Of a DNA stretch of 42,222 nucleotides, positions 1 to 7,143 are shown piece by piece. Source of the stretch: Flavonifractor sp. An100 (GTDB taxonomy: Bacteria > Bacillota > Clostridia > Oscillospirales > Oscillospiraceae); the NCBI RefSeq assembly GCF_002161175.1, contig NZ_NFMA01000027.1:1-42222 (forward strand), written 5' to 3'. Each line of letters starts with the position of its first letter. Position 1 is the first letter of the stretch. The notes under the pieces were generated by a model. It ran no database searches and was not told the DNA's origin. It worked only from the letters and a program-made list of their open reading frames with translations. Both the position numbers and the translations under genes were made by a program.

Positions 1-152
1 CGGAGCGCAGGTCGGCAAACCAGGGAGGGCCGCAGGCCCGAGCGTTTGGCGGCGGAGTCGGAGGACTTAGGGAGCCGGGCGCGAGGGCGGGAAGGCGTGA
101 CAGCTAGAAGCGCCGCCCGCCGGAGCAGGCGAGCTAAGACAAGACCAACAGA

Positions 153-185
153 CAGGGGGCGGGGATTTCAACCCCCCGCCCCCTG
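153..185 (-). terminator. GC-rich hairpin, possible terminator
   Basis: A perfect 12-bp stem (153-164 with 174-185) encloses a 9-base loop. Neither side has a clear T-run; the minus side continues TGTCTGTTGG, so termination is uncertain. It lies over the end of the putative minus-strand micro-ORF, which fits a terminator for that transcript. Confidence 0.4.
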
Positions 186-263
186 AAACAACAGAATGAC
201 CGCAATGTTGGTCACATAGACAATGGCCAGTCCGGCCAGGCGTGACTGCCATGAATCCGCCAC
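168..263 (-). CDS. Putative 31-aa hydrophobic peptide
   Basis: A short minus-strand frame begins with GTG at 263, seven bases after a strong AAGGAGG (271-277). An ATG two codons upstream is only one base from that site, so GTG is the better start. The product is a short polar N-terminus followed by one predicted membrane segment (LAGLAIVYVTNIAVILLF), ending in a glycine-rich tail inside the hairpin stem. I do not recognise the family. The good ribosome site and hydrophobic core are the only support; it could be chance. Confidence 0.3.
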   Translation of the reverse strand: MADSWQSRLAGLAIVYVTNIAVILLFQGAGG

Positions 264-394
264 GGACATCCCTCCTTTTCTCCCGGCAGGAATAGTGTAC
301 GGGCGGGACAGGCAGGAATATACCGGAAGAAAAGAGGACAGACTAAGAGTAAATACTGGGAACACAACCGTCCCTGAAAGGATGTGACATAGCT

Positions 395-670
395 ATGGTG
401 AAAGGCATCACCCGCCAGGTCATCCTGGTAAAATCTCCCGACCCCAAGCTGTTTGAGGAGGCCATTTTTATTGTCAAGGAGGAGGCTTTGGCCCGGGAGG
501 GGGTCAGCGCCGACCGGGTGCTCAAGGAGGCAAGGCAGGCGGCGGACGGATACCTGAAGCAGGGGCGGGCCTGGAACCGGCGGCTGGAGCGGCTGCCGGG
601 TCTGGCGTGGGGCGCGCTGGGAGCGGTGCTGGCCTCGGCGGGCTGGAGCATCTGGCTGCTTCTGCTGTGA
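395..670 (+). CDS. Small conserved membrane-anchored protein, function unknown
   Basis: This 91-residue protein has a soluble charged N-terminal part (about 1-65, including TRQVILVKSPDPKLFEEAIF) and one C-terminal membrane helix (about 70-91), with no signal peptide. It resembles small hypothetical proteins that recur in Oscillospiraceae genomes, but I know no function. The ribosome site is weak (AAAGGA about 12 bases before ATG). It lies about 100 bases upstream of the asparagine-synthetase-like gene on the same strand, with a hairpin leader between them, so co-transcription is possible. Confidence 0.6.
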   Translation: MVKGITRQVILVKSPDPKLFEEAIFIVKEEALAREGVSADRVLKEARQAADGYLKQGRAWNRRLERLPGLAWGALGAVLASAGWSIWLLLL

Positions 671-675
671 CTTAT

Positions 676-732
676 GGGGGCGGACGGCATAGGATGGTAA
701 GCGCGCAAGAAGCTCAGCCTGTGCCGTCCCCC
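676..732 (+). promoter_or_regulatory. Structured leader hairpin before the AsnB-like gene
   Basis: A long stem pairs 682-693 (GGACGGCATAGG) with 718-729 (CCTGTGCCGTCC), allowing one G-U pair; flanking G and C runs extend it. The loop is about 24 bases and purine-rich. There is no following T-run, so a simple terminator is unlikely. It sits about 40 bases before the start of the 774 gene and may be a leader structure. It matches no riboswitch class I know. Confidence 0.35.
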
Positions 733-773
733 GGACAGGAACAAAACGGAGGAAGAAAAGGAGAATTGTACTT

Positions 774-2546
774 ATGTCTGGAATCGGAGGATTCTGCAGC
801 GTTCATCAGAATAACAGCACCCTGGCCTGGCGGGATGTGGGCAGCCAAATGGGATTGGCCCTGGGCTCAGACAACGGGGAGTACAAGGGCCTGTGGCAGA
901 ATGACCACTGCCTTCTGGTCCGCCGGGGAGTGGAGGACGGCCAGCCGCTGACCCAGCGGTGGAACGGGGTGGAGTATGCGCTGGTGTGGGAGGGGCAGCT
1001 GTTTGATTTGTCCCAGCTGTGCCATCAGGTCCGGGAGAGCGGCATGCCCCTGGAGGGGGAGCAGGCCGGGCGCGCCCTGCTGTGGGCCCTGATCGCCTGG
1101 GGGGAGGGGGCGCTGTGCCGGCTGGAGGGAGAATTTGCCCTGGCCTTTTGGGACGGCGGAGGCAGGCGGTTGCTGTGTGCCCGAGATAAGCTGGGACGAA
1201 AGCCCCTCTGCTACGCCTGGCGAAAGGACACCTTTGTCTTTGCCTCTCGGCCCAGCGCCCTGTTTGCCTATCCGGAGCTCACCCCCGCCTTGGACCGGGA
1301 GGGAATCTGCCACCTCCTGGGCCTTGGCTCGGTCCGCGGGCCTGAGGTGGGGCTGTTCCGAGGGGTGGAGGAGCTGCCAGGGGGGTGCTGCCTGATGGTG
1401 GATGACCAGGGCAGCCGCTGTCACCGCTACTGGCGTTTAGAGGGGCGCCTGCACCAGCAGGACTACCGGGAAACGGCGGCTCAGGTGGGGGAGCTTATCC
1501 GCCGCAGTGTAAAGACCCGGCTGACCGGGGAGGAGCAGGTGCTGCTGTCCGGGGGGGTGGCCTCCTCTCTGGTCACCGGACTGGCTGCCTGTGCATATAC
1601 TGACAGTGGGAGCCCCCCGCTGCAAGCGGTCACCTTCCACTGTCCCGCCCAGTCCGGCAATGGCAGCCAGTCGCCTGCCATAACCTATGGGCAAACAGTG
1701 GCGCAAGCCTTTCATGTCCGCCACCGGGAGGTGGAGTGGGATCTGACCGCCCTGCCCGCCCGGATGGAGCAGGTTCAGCTGGCCCGGGATGTGCCCGGGC
1801 TGGGATGTGGGGATGCCGCCCTGCTGTATGCCTGCCAGGAGCTGGGAAAGGGCAAGAGGGTGCTCTCCGGAGGGGGAGCCCAGGTGATTTTTGAAAATCT
1901 GCCCTGGTCAGAGGGGTGGGAGGGGGCCATGCCCACCTTCCCCAGGTGCCCAGCTCTGGAAAAACGGCGCAGTGTGTTCCGGACAGAGGTGTGGCATGCG
2001 CTGGAAGTGGAGTCCTATGTCCAAGAGCAGCTGCAAAACACGCTGGATGGCTGTCCTGTTTTGGAGGGAGAGCCGGAGTGGGAGCGCCGCCGCCGTCAGG
2101 CGGCCTGGCTGGCCCTTACCTGGTGGCTCCCCGAGGTGATGGAGCAGGCGGAGGCCATGAAGCAGGCGGTTGGGGTGGACGTAAAGCTGCCCCTATGTGA
2201 CAGCGCCCTAGTGGAATACACCTGGAATATTCCCCACTCCATGAAGATGCTCAACGGACACCCTCAGCAGCTTTTGTGGGACGCGGCGGAGGGACTACTC
2301 CCGCCACCGGGCCGCCCGCCCCGGCGGAAAAAGCCGGGGAACTGTGATGGCCTATACCGGCAGCTGGTGCGCTCTCGGCTGGCAGCCTTGTTGGATGATC
2401 CCACCGCCCCCATCCATGACCTGGTGGATGGCCCTGCCCTGCAAAGCAGTTGGCTGGCAGGAGGCTGGGAGCTGGAGCAGCTGGAACTAATGGCCTATTT
2501 GCTGCAGCTCAATACCTGGATGGCGCGCTTCGGCCTGCGGGCCTGA
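774..2546 (+). CDS. Asparagine-synthetase (AsnB) homologue with degenerate active sites
   Basis: The 590-residue protein follows the AsnB plan: an N-terminal class II glutamine amidotransferase domain (about 1-200) and a C-terminal AsnB ATP-pyrophosphatase domain (about 225-560). Recognisable family blocks include EGEFALAFWD, LCARDKLGRKPLCY and VEYTWNIPHSMKM. The expected nucleophile Cys2 is Ser (MSGIGGF). The PP-loop SGGxDS reads SGGVASS at 259-265, so the pyrophosphate-binding Asp is Ala263. The later motif normally LSGEGADE reads LSGGGAQ (364-370). Both half-reactions should be impaired. The frame is intact and codon use matches its neighbours, so this looks like a retained pseudoenzyme or repurposed paralogue, not a decaying gene. 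The ribosome site AAGGAG is 10 bases before ATG, and a strong terminator follows. Confidence 0.85.
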   Translation: MSGIGGFCSVHQNNSTLAWRDVGSQMGLALGSDNGEYKGLWQNDHCLLVRRGVEDGQPLTQRWNGVEYALVWEGQLFDLSQLCHQVRESGMPLEGEQAGRALLWALIAWGEGALCRLEGEFALAFWDGGGRRLLCARDKLGRKPLCYAWRKDTFVFASRPSALFAYPELTPALDREGICHLLGLGSVRGPEVGLFRGVEELPGGCCLMVDDQGSRCHRYWRLEGRLHQQDYRETAAQVGELIRRSVKTRLTGEEQVLLSGGVASSLVTGLAACAYTDSGSPPLQAVTFHCPAQSGNGSQSPAITYGQTVAQAFHVRHREVEWDLTALPARMEQVQLARDVPGLGCGDAALLYACQELGKGKRVLSGGGAQVIFENLPWSEGWEGAMPTFPRCPALEKRRSVFRTEVWHALEVESYVQEQLQNTLDGCPVLEGEPEWERRRRQAAWLALTWWLPEVMEQAEAMKQAVGVDVKLPLCDSALVEYTWNIPHSMKMLNGHPQQLLWDAAEGLLPPPGRPPRRKKPGNCDGLYRQLVRSRLAALLDDPTAPIHDLVDGPALQSSWLAGGWELEQLELMAYLLQLNTWMARFGLRA

Positions 2547-2586
2547 GCCGTCCGTGTCTTCATCGATTCCTCCTTATTTTTTCTTG

Positions 2587-2617
2587 GCACTCCGGCTGCT
2601 GCCGGAGTGCTTTTTTT
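2587..2617 (+). terminator. Rho-independent terminator
   Basis: The 10-bp stem GCACTCCGGC / GCCGGAGTGC with a TGCT loop is followed by seven T residues. It ends the AsnB-like transcript. Confidence 0.9.
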
Positions 2618-2628
2618 GCCTGTGGACC

Positions 2629-2655
2629 TTTAAAAGAATTTAAGGGAAGTTTAAG
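2629..2655 (+). promoter_or_regulatory. Phased TTTAAR repeats, probable OmpR-type regulator site
   Basis: TTTAAA at 2629, TTTAAG at 2639 and TTTAAG at 2650 recur with 10- and 11-base periods, one helical turn apart; another TTTAAA lies at 2673. Direct repeats with an 11-base period are the usual binding pattern of OmpR/PhoB-family response regulators, which control most BceAB-type transporters. No two-component genes are in this window. Confidence 0.5.
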
Positions 2656-2690
2656 AAAATCCTCACAGGACCTTTAAAACATTTTTTAAA

Positions 2691-2713
2691 CTGTATGGTA
2701 TGCTTTCATACAG
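2691..2713 (+). promoter_or_regulatory. Inverted repeat before ABC transporter genes
   Basis: A perfect 7-bp inverted repeat, CTGTATG and CATACAG separated by 9 bases, lies 45 bases before the ATPase start. It may be an operator or a 5' UTR hairpin. TATGGT and TATGCT inside it are possible -10 elements, so it would overlap the transcription start. Confidence 0.4.
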
Positions 2714-2758
2714 TTCACAGCTGCCCAAACTGCGAGGTAGTACCAAAGGAGGATCGCT

Positions 2759-3526
2759 ATGGAAGAAATTTTAACTGTCCGGGAGCTGACCCGGGTTTAC
2801 GGAAAAGGGGGCGGGGTGACCCGGGCCCTGGACGGGGTGTCCCTGTCCCTCCAGCCGGGGGAATACGTGGCGGTGATGGGACCGTCGGGGTCGGGAAAGA
2901 CTACGCTGCTCAACTGTATCTCCACCATTGACCGGCCCACCGCGGGGTCCATCGTGATTGACGGCCAGGAGCTGACCCGACTGCGGGGCCGGGCGCTGGC
3001 CAAATTTCGCCGGGAGCGGCTGGGATTTATTTTTCAGGACTGCAACCTGCTGGACACCCTTACCGCCTTTGAGAATATTGCCCTGGCCCTGTCTATCGTT
3101 CACGCGCCGGCAGGGGGAATTGAAAAGCGGGTAAAGGATACCGCCCAGCTGCTGGGGATCAGCGACTGTCTGAACAAATACCCCTACCAGATGTCGGGCG
3201 GCCAGCAGCAGCGCTGTGCCGCCGCCCGGGCCATCATCACCAAGCCCGCCCTGGTGCTGGCCGACGAGCCCACAGGAGCCCTGGATTCCCGGTCGGCCCG
3301 GATGCTGCTGGACCGGCTGGAGGAGCTGAACCGGGACCTGGGGACCACCATCCTCATGGTCACCCACGACGCCTTCACCGCCAGCTGCTGCCGGCGGGTG
3401 GTATTTCTCCAGGACGGGCAGATTTTCCAGGAGCTGCGCCGGGGGGAGGAGGACCGCCGGAACTTTTTCCAAAAAATCATCCAGGTGGTGACCCGGATGG
3501 GAGGAGAGATGGCCGATGTTCTCTAA
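2759..3526 (+). CDS. ABC transporter ATP-binding protein, BceA/LolD-like
   Basis: This 255-residue ABC ATPase energises the FtsX-type permease encoded next. It has Walker A GPSGSGKTT (about 41-49), Q-loop FIFQDCN, ABC signature MSGGQQQR, Walker B LVLADEP and the switch His in VTHD. The MacB/BceA class is identified by the PTGALDS stretch and the partner gene. The ribosome site AAAGGAGG is about 7 bases before ATG. It overlaps the permease gene by 11 bases, so translation is probably coupled. Such pairs usually confer resistance to cell-wall-active peptides or sense them; the substrate cannot be read from sequence. Confidence 0.92.
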   Translation: MEEILTVRELTRVYGKGGGVTRALDGVSLSLQPGEYVAVMGPSGSGKTTLLNCISTIDRPTAGSIVIDGQELTRLRGRALAKFRRERLGFIFQDCNLLDTLTAFENIALALSIVHAPAGGIEKRVKDTAQLLGISDCLNKYPYQMSGGQQQRCAAARAIITKPALVLADEPTGALDSRSARMLLDRLEELNRDLGTTILMVTHDAFTASCCRRVVFLQDGQIFQELRRGEEDRRNFFQKIIQVVTRMGGEMADVL

Positions 3527-5357
3527 GCTGGCTTGGCGCAATGTCCGCCGCTCCTTCCGGGACTACGGGGTGTACCTGCTCACCCTCACCTTCGGTGTAT
3601 GCCTGTTTTATACCTTTAACTCGGTGGAGGGCCAGGGGGCCATGGTCTATCTGGCCCGGAATGGAAATCCCATGGTGGAGCCCATCCTCATGCTCATTGA
3701 CATCTTCTCCGTCTTTGTGGCAGTGGTGCTGGCCTGCCTGATTTTATACGCCAACCGGTTTCTCCTGCGCCGGCGCAAGCGGGAGCTGGGCACCTATCTG
3801 CTGCTGGGAATGAGCCAGGGACAGGTGTCCCGGCTGCTGTTTTTAGAGACGGGCCTGGTGGGGCTGGTGTCCCTGGTGGTGGGCCTGGGACTGGGTGTGG
3901 TGGCCTCCCAGGGCTTATCAGCGTGGACGTTGTCCCTGTTTGAGGTAGACGTATCCGGCCTGCTGGGGCTGTCCTTCTCCCTGAAAGCGGCGGGCAAGAC
4001 AGTGGTGTACTTCGGCCTGATTTTCCTGCTGGTGATGGTGTTCAGCGGGCTGGAGGTTTCCCGGGCCAAGCTCATTGACCTCATCCAGGGGGAGCGGAAA
4101 AACGAGGTGCTCCGCCAGCGCTCGCTGACGGTGGCAGCCGTGCAGTTTGTGCTGGGGGCGGTGTGTCTGGGGGCGGCCTATGCCATCCTTTTGACGGTTG
4201 GTATGGCCATCGCCGTGGCGGTGCTGCCCATCTGCATCCCCATGCTGGCTCTGGGCACTCTGGGCACCCTGCTGATCTTCCGCTCTCTGTCCGGGTTTGT
4301 GATGAAATTCGTCCAGAACCGGCCCAAGCTCTATTTCCGCAACCTGAACCTGTTTACCCTCCGGCAGTGGCTCAGCAAGGTGCACACCACCTACCTGTCC
4401 CAGACGGTGGTGTGTATTCTCCTGCTGCTGGCCATCGGCATCACGGCCAGCTGTGTGGGGCTCAACCAGACCCTGGAGAACGCCGCCAATGAAAATACGT
4501 CCTTTGATATCACCATCCAAAACCAGTCTGCTGATGTGGCTGGAACGGTAGATTTTGATGCTCTGCTGGCCGAGCATGGGGTGTCAGCGGAGGAGCTGGA
4601 GTGGCAGAAGGACACCATATTTTATTATAACGACCCTGCGGTGACAGGAATCGAAGACGCCCGAGGGGCGGTGAAGGTCTCCGATTTGGATGAGCTGCGG
4701 CTGCGGGCGGGACTGCCGGCGTATTCCGGTGTGCTACCTGCCGTGCTGGACCAGGAGGAAATTCCCCTCACCGGACGGCTGGGCATGACCTGTCTGGTCA
4801 TTCCCGACGAGATGGCTGGAGAGCTGGAGGTGCGCCGCCAGGTGTGGAGCGCCGACTATGCCGGGGATAAGGAGCAGGTGGAGGCAAAGATTCTGGCCGC
4901 TGTGGAGGAGGGGCAAGAAGATTACTCCCTGTTTGCCGACAGCCGTCTCATGCGCTACTCCGACATTATGGGAAACAAGATTCTGGCTCTGTTTTTAGGG
5001 CTGTACTTGGGCTTTACCTTCCTGCTGGCTGCGGCGGCGGTGCTGGCCCTGCAGCAGCTGAGTCAGGCGGCGGACAACGCCGGGCGGTATGCCGTCCTGC
5101 GCCGCCTGGGGGCGGAGGAGAAGCTGGTGCGCCGGTCGGCCACCCAGCAGGTGGCCCTGGCCTTTCTGCTGCCCCTGGTGCTGGCCGTGATCCACTCCGC
5201 GGTGGGGATGAAGGCGGCCAACGATCTCATCGCTACGGCGGGCAAGGTGGATAGCGTGGGCAGCAGCCTGGCCGCAGCGGCTCTGCTGCTGGCCGTGTAT
5301 GGAGGCTACTTCCTGGCCACCGCCCTGGCCTGCCGCCGTATGGCCAGCCGGGGATAA
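3516..5357 (+). CDS. ABC transporter permease, BceB/FtsX family
   Basis: The 613-residue membrane protein has the BceB layout of about ten helices: one N-terminal helix, two FtsX-type four-helix blocks (about 55-240 and 480-610), and a large extracytoplasmic region between helices near residues 315-475 where peptide-type ligands are usually sensed. The start MFSKLAWRNVRRSFRDY is typical of the family. A GGAGGAGA ribosome site lies inside the end of the ATPase gene. BceB proteins normally work with a dedicated sensor kinase; none is adjacent, so the cognate kinase must be elsewhere or absent. Confidence 0.9.
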   Translation: MFSKLAWRNVRRSFRDYGVYLLTLTFGVCLFYTFNSVEGQGAMVYLARNGNPMVEPILMLIDIFSVFVAVVLACLILYANRFLLRRRKRELGTYLLLGMSQGQVSRLLFLETGLVGLVSLVVGLGLGVVASQGLSAWTLSLFEVDVSGLLGLSFSLKAAGKTVVYFGLIFLLVMVFSGLEVSRAKLIDLIQGERKNEVLRQRSLTVAAVQFVLGAVCLGAAYAILLTVGMAIAVAVLPICIPMLALGTLGTLLIFRSLSGFVMKFVQNRPKLYFRNLNLFTLRQWLSKVHTTYLSQTVVCILLLLAIGITASCVGLNQTLENAANENTSFDITIQNQSADVAGTVDFDALLAEHGVSAEELEWQKDTIFYYNDPAVTGIEDARGAVKVSDLDELRLRAGLPAYSGVLPAVLDQEEIPLTGRLGMTCLVIPDEMAGELEVRRQVWSADYAGDKEQVEAKILAAVEEGQEDYSLFADSRLMRYSDIMGNKILALFLGLYLGFTFLLAAAAVLALQQLSQAADNAGRYAVLRRLGAEEKLVRRSATQQVALAFLLPLVLAVIHSAVGMKAANDLIATAGKVDSVGSSLAAAALLLAVYGGYFLATALACRRMASRG

Positions 5358-5371
5358 AATACGCACTACCA

Positions 5372-5416
5372 CAGATGGGCCTGTCCGTCAAAGGGGACAG
5401 GTCCATCTGCTGCTTT
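5372..5416 (+). terminator. Rho-independent terminator
   Basis: A stem of about 15 bp (CAGATGGGCCTGTCC with GGACAGGTCCATCTG, one G-U pair) is followed by CTGCTTTT. It ends the ABC transporter operon. Confidence 0.8.
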
Positions 5417-5500
5417 TCGGGCTTTGCCGTTCTCACAAGGGAGGTCCCGGGAAAAAGCGGTTAAAATTGTGCAAAACACATCTATGCAGAGGAGGGGAGG

Positions 5501-5575
5501 ATGACTATAATAATTCGGTATTCCAAATGGAACCCGAAGAGACTAAGGTATGGAAACATAGGAAAGGAGCGGTGA
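5501..5575 (+). CDS. Possible 24-aa leader peptide before the MATE gene
   Basis: An ATG at 5501 follows a strong GAGGAGG ribosome site by five bases and opens a 24-codon frame, MTIIIRYSKWNPKRLR... ending at TGA 5573-5575. The next start, GTG at 5580, is only four bases after the stop, so translation could be coupled. The peptide is very basic. Short leaders of this kind often regulate drug exporters by ribosome stalling, but no paired attenuator stem is evident. It may be incidental. Confidence 0.35.
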   Translation: MTIIIRYSKWNPKRLRYGNIGKER

Positions 5576-5579
5576 TCCG

Positions 5580-6989
5580 GTGACCAAGGATCTGACCAGG
5601 GGAAATCCCATGGGCTTGCTGGTGAGCTTTACCCTGCCCACCCTGTTGGGGATGCTGTTTCAGCAGGTATATAATTTGGTGGATACCATGATCGTGGGCA
5701 AGCTGCTGGGGGCCAAAGCCCTGGCTGCGGTGGGGGCCACAGGCTCCATCAACTTTTTTGTCATCGGCTTTTGCATGGGGGTGTGCAGCGGCTTTGCCAT
5801 CCCTGTGGCCCAGCGCCTGGGGGCGGGGGAGCATGGAAAGATGCGCCGGTACGTATGCAATGCCGCCTATCTCTCCGCCCTGTTCGCTCTGGTGCTCACA
5901 GTGGCCACCGGCCTGGGGTGCCGGGGCATTTTGACCCTGATGCGCACCCCAGAGGACATTTTTGCCGACTCCTACGCCTATATTTTCGTCATCTTTATGG
6001 GTATCCCCACCACCTTCCTCTATAATCTGCTGGCGGGAATCATGCGTTCCCTGGGGGACAGCAAAACTCCGGTGTACTTTTTGGCCCTATCCTCGGGATT
6101 GAATATCGTGCTGGACTTCACCCTCATTCTCTACGCCCACGCGGGGGTGGCCGGGGCGGCTATTGCCACGGTGATTTCCCAGGGGGTGTCCGGCTTGGCC
6201 TGCCTGCTCTATATGCGGAAAAAGTTTCCCATCCTCCACGCCTCCCCAGCCGAGCGGCGGCTGGACGGCCACACCTGCAAGGTGCTTTGTACCATGGGTA
6301 TCCCCATGGGGCTGCAGTATTCCATCACCGCCATCGGCTCCATCGTCCTACAGTCGGCCGTTAACACCCTGGGCAGCACCTATGTGGCGGCGGTAGCGGC
6401 GGGCTCCAAGCTCTTTCAGCTGCTGGCCTGCCCTTATGACGCCATGGGAGCGGCTATGGCCACCTATTGCGGTCAAAATGTGGGGGCCTGTAAGCTGGAC
6501 CGCCTGGGCCAGGGCGTGCGAGCCTGCTCCCTGCTGGGGCTGGGCTATGCGGTGCTGGCCTTTGCCGCCATGCTCCTGCTGGCACCCCAGTGCGCCATGC
6601 TCTTTCTGGACCCCAAGGAGCCCCAGCTGGAGCTGTTGGTGGGGCTGACCAGCCAGTATATCCGCACCCTCACCGCCTTTTTCTTCCCCCTGGCCTTGGT
6701 GAATATTGTCCGGTTCTCCATCCAGGGCATGGGCTACAGTGTCTTTGCTATTTTGGCGGGCGTGCTGGAGATGGGGGCCCGTACCGGGGTGGGCTGCCTG
6801 CTGGTGCCGGTGTTCGGCTATACCGCCGCCTGTTTTGCCTCCCCGGCGGCCTGGATCTGCGCGGACCTGTTTCTGGTTCCCGCCTGTGTGGCCTGCATCG
6901 CCCGGCTGCGCAAGCTCTACCCCAACCAGCCCGAGCAAATCCAACAGGCCCAGCAGTCCCGACCAGTCCGTGTGGGTGCCGGGCAATGA
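5580..6989 (+). CDS. MATE family efflux transporter
   Basis: The 469-residue membrane protein has two repeated MatE domains (about 12-170 and 240-400) and about 12 helices. Family features include the N-terminal NPMGLLVSFTLPTLLGMLFQQVYNLVDTMIVGK-type segment, the PTTFLYNLLAGIMRSLGDSK loop and the second-half GIPMGLQYSI block. It exports cationic drugs or metabolites in exchange for Na+ or H+; the substrate is unknown. The start is GTG, about 10 bases after AAAGGAG; the in-frame context leaves no better start. A strong terminator follows, so the unit stands alone apart from the possible leader peptide. Confidence 0.9.
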   Translation: MTKDLTRGNPMGLLVSFTLPTLLGMLFQQVYNLVDTMIVGKLLGAKALAAVGATGSINFFVIGFCMGVCSGFAIPVAQRLGAGEHGKMRRYVCNAAYLSALFALVLTVATGLGCRGILTLMRTPEDIFADSYAYIFVIFMGIPTTFLYNLLAGIMRSLGDSKTPVYFLALSSGLNIVLDFTLILYAHAGVAGAAIATVISQGVSGLACLLYMRKKFPILHASPAERRLDGHTCKVLCTMGIPMGLQYSITAIGSIVLQSAVNTLGSTYVAAVAAGSKLFQLLACPYDAMGAAMATYCGQNVGACKLDRLGQGVRACSLLGLGYAVLAFAAMLLLAPQCAMLFLDPKEPQLELLVGLTSQYIRTLTAFFFPLALVNIVRFSIQGMGYSVFAILAGVLEMGARTGVGCLLVPVFGYTAACFASPAAWICADLFLVPACVACIARLRKLYPNQPEQIQQAQQSRPVRVGAGQ

Positions 6990-7002
6990 TCCTCAGTACC
7001 CG

Positions 7003-7033
7003 CCCGGCAGCAGAAGCTGCCGGGTAGTTTTTT
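7003..7033 (+). terminator. Rho-independent terminator
   Basis: The stem CCCGGCAGC / GCTGCCGGG with an AGAA loop is followed by TAGTTTTTT. It ends the MATE transcript. Confidence 0.88.
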
Positions 7034-7056
7034 GCTGGGAGGAGGAAAGGTTAGGG

Positions 7057-7085
7057 TTGACTTTCTACTTTGAATGTGGTAAAAC
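7057..7085 (+). promoter_or_regulatory. Promoter of the TRAP transporter operon
   Basis: A -35 box TTGACT (7057-7062) and -10 box TAAAAC (7080-7085) are separated by 17 bases. The small hairpin GTTG-TACTT-CAAC follows in the untranslated leader. The start codon is about 55 bases downstream. Confidence 0.55.
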
Positions 7086-7143
7086 AGTTAGCGTTGTACT
7101 TCAACACTTTTAATCGATAAAGCGGAACATAGGAGGAATCCTT

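Larger units (their letters stand above)
1..394. other. Gene-poor left edge
   Basis: No confident gene is seen. The first 186 bases are open in frame 1 on the plus strand but give an arginine-rich, low-complexity peptide with no start in the window. A GC-rich hairpin and one possible hydrophobic micro-ORF on the minus strand are listed separately. The rest up to the gene at 395 shows no motif I recognise. Confidence 0.4.

Noticed and set aside
1..186. Open plus-strand frame at the left edge
   Set aside because: Arginine-rich, low-complexity, no start in the window and it ends inside a GC hairpin; no family recognised.
676..732. Known glutamine riboswitch before the AsnB-like gene
   Set aside because: The stem lacks the conserved bases I would expect for that class; kept only as an unassigned hairpin.
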